Positions 60,576-64,000 of a DNA stretch of 64,000 bases are shown here, piece by piece. Location of the stretch: contig DANJ01000011.1 of the NCBI GenBank assembly GCA_002497285.1, forward strand, positions 5,452 to 69,451, given 5' to 3'. This DNA is from Candidatus Pacearchaeota archaeon UBA92 (lineage in GTDB: Archaea; Nanobdellota; Nanobdellia; Pacearchaeales; GW2011-AR1). The first letter of the stretch is position 1; each line of letters opens with the position of its first letter. The notes under the pieces were generated by a model that searched no databases, had not been told where the DNA came from, and saw only the letters and a program-made list of their open reading frames with translations. A program made the position numbers and the translations under genes.

Positions 60576-61955
60576 TTATTGCGCAGTTATTCTAACATTG
60601 TCTACACTACAGCTTTCAGAAACGGCCCCGACTTCACACTTAAACCTTATTTTGCTAGCTATTGCTGGAATCGGATAACTTTTGAAAACATAAGAAGCAT
60701 CATTAGCACTCCCACTTCCTAAATGTTCTAAGCTAACCCAAGCTCCATTGAAATAACTAACTTCGAAATCGTCTGCAGTATCTAATCCGACAAGCTTTCT
60801 TCTATATTCAAAAGTAACCTCTGAATAACCTGAAACATCTATAGATTTTTCCATGAAACTATCCTCTCCTGCTCCAGTTTGCTTGGCTCTCGCACTCCAA
60901 ACGCCCTCAAAACTATCTCCGCTAAATGAATTCCAAGGAACTCCTGTTCCATATAAATACCAATTAGACAAAGATCCCGACTCGAATCCGTCAAAGAAAA
61001 CTTCAACATTAATCAAATCAGTTTCATCATTGTCAGAAGGACTTGCACAACCAGGATCAACCATATCTATTAGATTGTCTCCATCATTGTCAATTCCATC
61101 AGCACATTGTTTAGGTTGTACGAATGGAGGAACATAGAAATTAGTTCCTGCAACACCATTTACTGAATTTGCAAACCATTTGTAGTTTTCAATTCTCTGT
61201 TCTGTAGTTAATCCAGAAATCCCATCATTCTCATAAGCCTCTGCATGTACGCTCATCAAAAGCATTTTATTATACTTAATAGATGCGGGCAAATTGCCTG
61301 GAATATCTGAGAAACTCATCAGTTTTTCTCCTAAAATATCTGAAGGAGTATCTCTCCAACCTCTTGTAGGTCCGCCATAGTAAATCATTTCGTGCCCATT
61401 ATCCATGGTTGTAAGCGCATATCCTGGATTTCCATCATAGTCAGCTATATCAGTTATAGAACCTTCAAGAATAGGATACCTTCCTAACAAATCTGGCCAA
61501 TTATAATATTGACCTTGCCAGTAATAATCGCCTGCCATGTAAAAGAAACCAGCACAAATTCCAACATAACTTCCACCATCACGATCTATAAAATCCAAGA
61601 TGTTTGTCTTGCCTGCACTTCCAAGAGACCTCTGCATATAATAAGCATTACCTCCAGGTTGGATATAAATTTTCACGTTTGGATAATTAGACAAATCGCA
61701 GTCAGACTTTACATCCGCACTATCCAAAAAGACATAGTTTATCGAAGAATCTTGCTGTTCCCACCAATCCATAAAATGAGTTATCCAAGACTTGCTCGGA
61801 ACTCCAACTCCGCCAAAACCTGTTTCTCCATAAACTACTACATTGGTATCGCTCATTATGGGGCAATTCTTAGGCCTTGCTGCATCGACATAGCCTGCAA
61901 AAATGAAAAACGACAAAACTAAAATTGCAAAAACGACAAAATGTTTTTTTACCAT
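60576..61955 (-). CDS. Secreted protein with BPL_N-type amidotransferase-like domain
   Basis: This 459-residue protein has a signal peptide (about 5-25) and then a class I amidotransferase-like domain (about 30-270): YIQPGGNAYYM and the nucleophile loop YVGICAGFFYMAG, as in BPL_N proteins. A loop with ADGIDNDGDNLIDMVDPGC looks calcium-binding. The C-terminal 150 residues (DGFESGSLSNWY through RRKLVGLDTADDFEVSY) match the domain at the start of the neighbouring Ig-repeat protein. A strong GGAGGT site precedes the ATG. The substrate of the first domain is unknown. Confidence 0.82.
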   Translation of the reverse strand: MVKKHFVVFAILVLSFFIFAGYVDAARPKNCPIMSDTNVVVYGETGFGGVGVPSKSWITHFMDWWEQQDSSINYVFLDSADVKSDCDLSNYPNVKIYIQPGGNAYYMQRSLGSAGKTNILDFIDRDGGSYVGICAGFFYMAGDYYWQGQYYNWPDLLGRYPILEGSITDIADYDGNPGYALTTMDNGHEMIYYGGPTRGWRDTPSDILGEKLMSFSDIPGNLPASIKYNKMLLMSVHAEAYENDGISGLTTEQRIENYKWFANSVNGVAGTNFYVPPFVQPKQCADGIDNDGDNLIDMVDPGCASPSDNDETDLINVEVFFDGFESGSLSNWYLYGTGVPWNSFSGDSFEGVWSARAKQTGAGEDSFMEKSIDVSGYSEVTFEYRRKLVGLDTADDFEVSYFNGAWVSLEHLGSGSANDASYVFKSYPIPAIASKIRFKCEVGAVSESCSVDNVRITAQ

Positions 61956-62057
61956 ATATTAATACCTCCTTTCATCTTTTAACTAAATAAAAAACGTTTC
62001 TCTACTTTTAAAGATTTATATGATCAAAAAAACGATGTGTAACAGGCACTCGTTTCC

Positions 62058-62153
62058 TCAAGAATGCTGACAGTTACATTCTTGATAGTCATCAAAAATC
62101 TTTGATTTTTGAGATTTAGATGCTCAAGGAGGCGCGGTTTTAAACCTCCTTGA
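62058..62153. ncRNA. Three tandem 9-bp hairpins (TCAA...TTGA)
   Basis: Perfect stems lie at 62058-62066/62077-62085, 62092-62100/62104-62112 and 62124-62132/62145-62153. Each starts TCAA and ends TTGA, but the inner five bases differ. They sit between divergent promoters: TATA-like elements near 62018 (minus) and 62160 (plus). No ORF. They may be an RNA, an insulator or a set of protein-binding palindromes. Confidence 0.45.
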
Positions 62154-62189
62154 CATAACCTATATAAAACTCCTCAGCCATTAAATAGC

Positions 62190-63086
62190 ATGGAAATAAC
62201 ATTTTTAGGAACCGCAAGTGCCGTTCCAACAGAAAAAAGAAACCATTCGGCAATACTTGTAAGTTTCAACAATGAAAACATCTTAATAGATTGTGGAGAA
62301 AATGCCCAACAACAGTTTAGAAAAGCCAAATTAAATCCATGCAAACTAACAAGAATTTTAATCACTCATTGGCATGCAGACCACGTTCTTGGACTTCCAG
62401 GATTATTGCAAACTCTTGAAATGTCTGGCTACTCTAAAACTCTTCAAATCTACGGCCCAAAAGGAACAAAAGAAAATATGACTTCAATAGAAAGATTATT
62501 CGGAAAAATAAGAATAAATATGCAAGTCCATGAAATTTCAGGGCAATTTTTGAACGAAAAAGATTTTCAGATACATGCAGAACAAATGCCTCATGGAATA
62601 ATAACAAATGCCTATTCAATAATACTAAAAGATAAAAGAAGACTTTACAAAGAAAAGCTAAAAAAATTAAAGATTCCAAACTCTCCTTTATTGAAAAAAC
62701 TCCAAGAAGGAAAAGATATAATCTTTAATAAAAAAAAGATAAAGTCTTCTCAAGTATCCTATTTAGAAAAAGGAAAGAAAATAACAATCATTCTTGATAC
62801 TTCATTCTCTAACAAAGCAATATCTCTGGCAAAAAACTCAGATATTTTAATTTCCGAAGCATCTTTTCTTGCAAATTCGCCAAACGGAGAAAAATTAGCA
62901 AAGGAATACAAACATCTTACTGCAAAACAGGCAGCAACCATAGCTAAAAAAGCAAAAGTGAAAAAACTAATCCTAACCCATATATCTCAAAGATATAGTA
63001 AAAATCCTGAACTATTGTTAAAAGAAGCAAGAGAGATTTTCAAATCGACAATTCTTCCTAACGATCTTGACAAAATAAGTCAGTAA
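62190..63086 (+). CDS. rnz: Ribonuclease Z
   Basis: This 298-residue metallo-beta-lactamase has ITFLGTASAVPTEKRN at the start, the metal motif THWHADH, and the later PHG, DTSF and TH ligands of RNase Z. The exosite region between about 145 and 200 binds tRNA. It cleaves the 3' trailer from pre-tRNA. A TATA-like CTATATAAA lies 22-30 bases before the ATG, so the message is probably leaderless. Confidence 0.96.
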   Translation: MEITFLGTASAVPTEKRNHSAILVSFNNENILIDCGENAQQQFRKAKLNPCKLTRILITHWHADHVLGLPGLLQTLEMSGYSKTLQIYGPKGTKENMTSIERLFGKIRINMQVHEISGQFLNEKDFQIHAEQMPHGIITNAYSIILKDKRRLYKEKLKKLKIPNSPLLKKLQEGKDIIFNKKKIKSSQVSYLEKGKKITIILDTSFSNKAISLAKNSDILISEASFLANSPNGEKLAKEYKHLTAKQAATIAKKAKVKKLILTHISQRYSKNPELLLKEAREIFKSTILPNDLDKISQ

Positions 63087-63129
63087 AACTAAATAGATTT
63101 ATTTAATTCCATATAAAAGACTTAAAGAT

Positions 63130-63378
63130 TTATTCTTTCAAACTTGTAGAAGCAGGTGAAATAAAAATTATTGTATCTCCTCTCAAGAATGCCAAACCCA
63201 GACTTTTCTTGACTTCTCCATTTTGCATTTCTTTTGTATTATCCAATACAATGTTTATGTGAATGTCGAAAGCCATTAAAGTACCCACAAACTGTTTATC
63301 GTTCTTCAGTTGTACAAGCACTTCTTTGCCTTTTGAAACATTCAAAAGATCTAAAGGTCGTTCAATTCCGTTAACCAT
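63130..63378 (-). CDS. lsm: LSm (Sm-like archaeal) RNA-binding protein
   Basis: This 82-residue protein has the Sm1 motif (RPLDLLNVSKGKEVLVQLKN region, then GTLMAFDIHINIVLDN) and Sm2 motif FLRGDTIIFIS. It forms ring-shaped heptamers that bind U-rich RNA. A TATA-like TTTATAAA lies about 25 bases upstream of ATG 63378. Its neighbours S8e and RNase Z are also RNA-related. Confidence 0.95.
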   Translation of the reverse strand: MVNGIERPLDLLNVSKGKEVLVQLKNDKQFVGTLMAFDIHINIVLDNTKEMQNGEVKKSLGLAFLRGDTIIFISPASTSLKE

Positions 63379-63417
63379 GACTGCAATTCATTTCTATGCT
63401 TTATAAACATTTTGATT

Positions 63418-63549
63418 ATTTTCAAATTGGGTTTAATATCCAAAGCTTGCTACGTTGCCAATTTGAAAATTAGATATTTCCATCCTAAAGCCGAGTGTAA
63501 TACCTTCCATCAGCTTATTGTAAAAATAGCGAAGGCTTAGGAAATATCT
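63418..63549 (+). ncRNA. Structured element B (possible small RNA): two adjacent hairpins
   Basis: ATTTTCAAATTGG (63418-63430) pairs perfectly with 63458-63470, and AGATATTTCC (63472-63481) with GGAAATATCT (63540-63549), with more pairing inside (TAAAGCC/GGCTTA, CTTC/GAAG). The first hairpin's loop shares TCCAAAGC and ACGT with element A at 17164-17220 in the same order. A TATA-like CTTTATAAAC near 63399 could serve either strand. The rest of the 229-base gap holds only the S8e promoter. Confidence 0.45.
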
Positions 63550-63607
63550 TTATTTTCGGCAAACTCCAAACCAAAACCTTTAAAACCCTCTTATACAGAA
63601 TAAACGC

Positions 63608-63970
63608 ATGAACAAAGGAAGAAAAATAACTGGCGGAAAATATCATTCAAATAGAAAGAAAAAACTTCACGAGAAGAAAAGACAAGAAAATAAAGTCATA
63701 CTCGGAGAAACAAAAAAGAAAAGTTTGAGTTCTAGAGGCGGACATAAAAAGACAGTCATGCTTAAAGCAGATACTGTAAACATAACGATAAGTGGAAAGA
63801 TGCAAAAAGCAAGAATAAAAAATGTTCTTGAAACTCCTCAAAATAGATTCTTGGCAAGACAAAACAGATTAATGAAAGGCGTAATAATTGACACCTCCTT
63901 AGGAAAAGCAAAAATAACAAACCGCCCAAGCAGAGAAGGGCAAGTTAATGCAGTTCTTTTGAAAGAATAA
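63608..63970 (+). CDS. rps8e: Ribosomal protein S8e
   Basis: This 120-residue protein begins NKGRKITGGKYHSNRKKKL and ends with TSLGKAKITNRPSREGQVNA, quoted in part, as in archaeal S8e. A protein of the small subunit found in archaea and eukaryotes. A TATA-like CTTTAAAAC lies about 25 bases upstream of the ATG. Confidence 0.96.
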   Translation: MNKGRKITGGKYHSNRKKKLHEKKRQENKVILGETKKKSLSSRGGHKKTVMLKADTVNITISGKMQKARIKNVLETPQNRFLARQNRLMKGVIIDTSLGKAKITNRPSREGQVNAVLLKE

Positions 63971-64000
63971 GCAAACCGTGTGCGACCAAGAGACATATGT

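Noticed and set aside
1..64000. CRISPR array, rRNA genes or a replication origin
   Set aside because: No regularly spaced 25-40-bp repeats with unique spacers, no rRNA-like stretch and no origin-type repeat cluster were seen. The repeats found are coding repeats, hairpins or transposon ends.

Overview
This AT-rich window is archaeal and most likely from a DPANN lineage of the Pacearchaeota/Woesearchaeota kind. The archaeal markers are TBP, TFE, Rpo11, Alba, LSm, S17e, S8e, tRNA-splicing endonuclease, RadB, NreA, an ATP-dependent DNA ligase and archaeal-type GlyRS. TATA-like boxes often lie 20-30 bases before start codons, which suggests leaderless transcripts. The DPANN-like traits are very large N-glycosylation-site-rich surface proteins, many small two-helix membrane proteins, a short AlaRS without the C-terminal domain, and a bacterial-type LeuRS. 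The lineage call is inference; no rRNA is present.

Layout. 1-8256: the 5' part of a giant surface protein gene (minus strand) that runs out of the window. 8.6-28.9 kb: housekeeping blocks, namely acylphosphatase-UppS with a DHH phosphoesterase, NreA/TBP, DNA ligase, RadB, Rpo11, an MBF1-like regulator, a GT2/ScpB operon, SpoIIM-like/rhomboid/TFE, and alaS, with several surface proteins interspersed. 29.03-41.47 kb: a 12.4-kb island bounded by perfect 17-bp inverted repeats and a 9-bp direct repeat, with a DDE/SWIM transposase at its right end. 41.5-55.4 kb: uppP, a receiver-like protein, LeuRS and its hydrolase paralogue, endA, ribosomal/Alba genes, tRNA-Met, HIT, MinD-like, a ZIP transporter paired with a NikR-like regulator, MFS and glyS. 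55.5-62 kb: tRNA-Cys, tRNA-Arg and three secreted or surface proteins. 62-64 kb: RNase Z, LSm and S8e, with two structured intergenic regions.

The island is the main discovery candidate. Its cargo is a compact set of metabolic genes: Nudix, a PEP-synthase-type ATP-binding protein, a GHMP kinase-like protein, a PLP decarboxylase, an NAD-dependent epimerase with an extra C-terminal domain, a PaaK-like adenylate-forming enzyme, a methyltransferase interrupted by TGA, a protein of unknown family, a stand-alone phosphohistidine swivelling domain, a nitrilase-family protein, a lone TrpF-like protein, an LMW-phosphatase-like protein and a zinc ribbon. This looks like an uncharacterised small-molecule or cell-surface-modification pathway moved as one unit. 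Its product cannot be deduced from sequence alone.

Other strong observations: a LeuRS carrying a complete serine hydrolase inserted in its editing domain, next to a free-standing paralogue of that hydrolase; two related hairpin elements at 17.2 kb and 63.4 kb; three tandem 9-bp hairpins at 62.1 kb; a phased palindrome array between the ZIP and NikR-like genes; and an RHH-like segment fused to the N-terminus of a surface protein.
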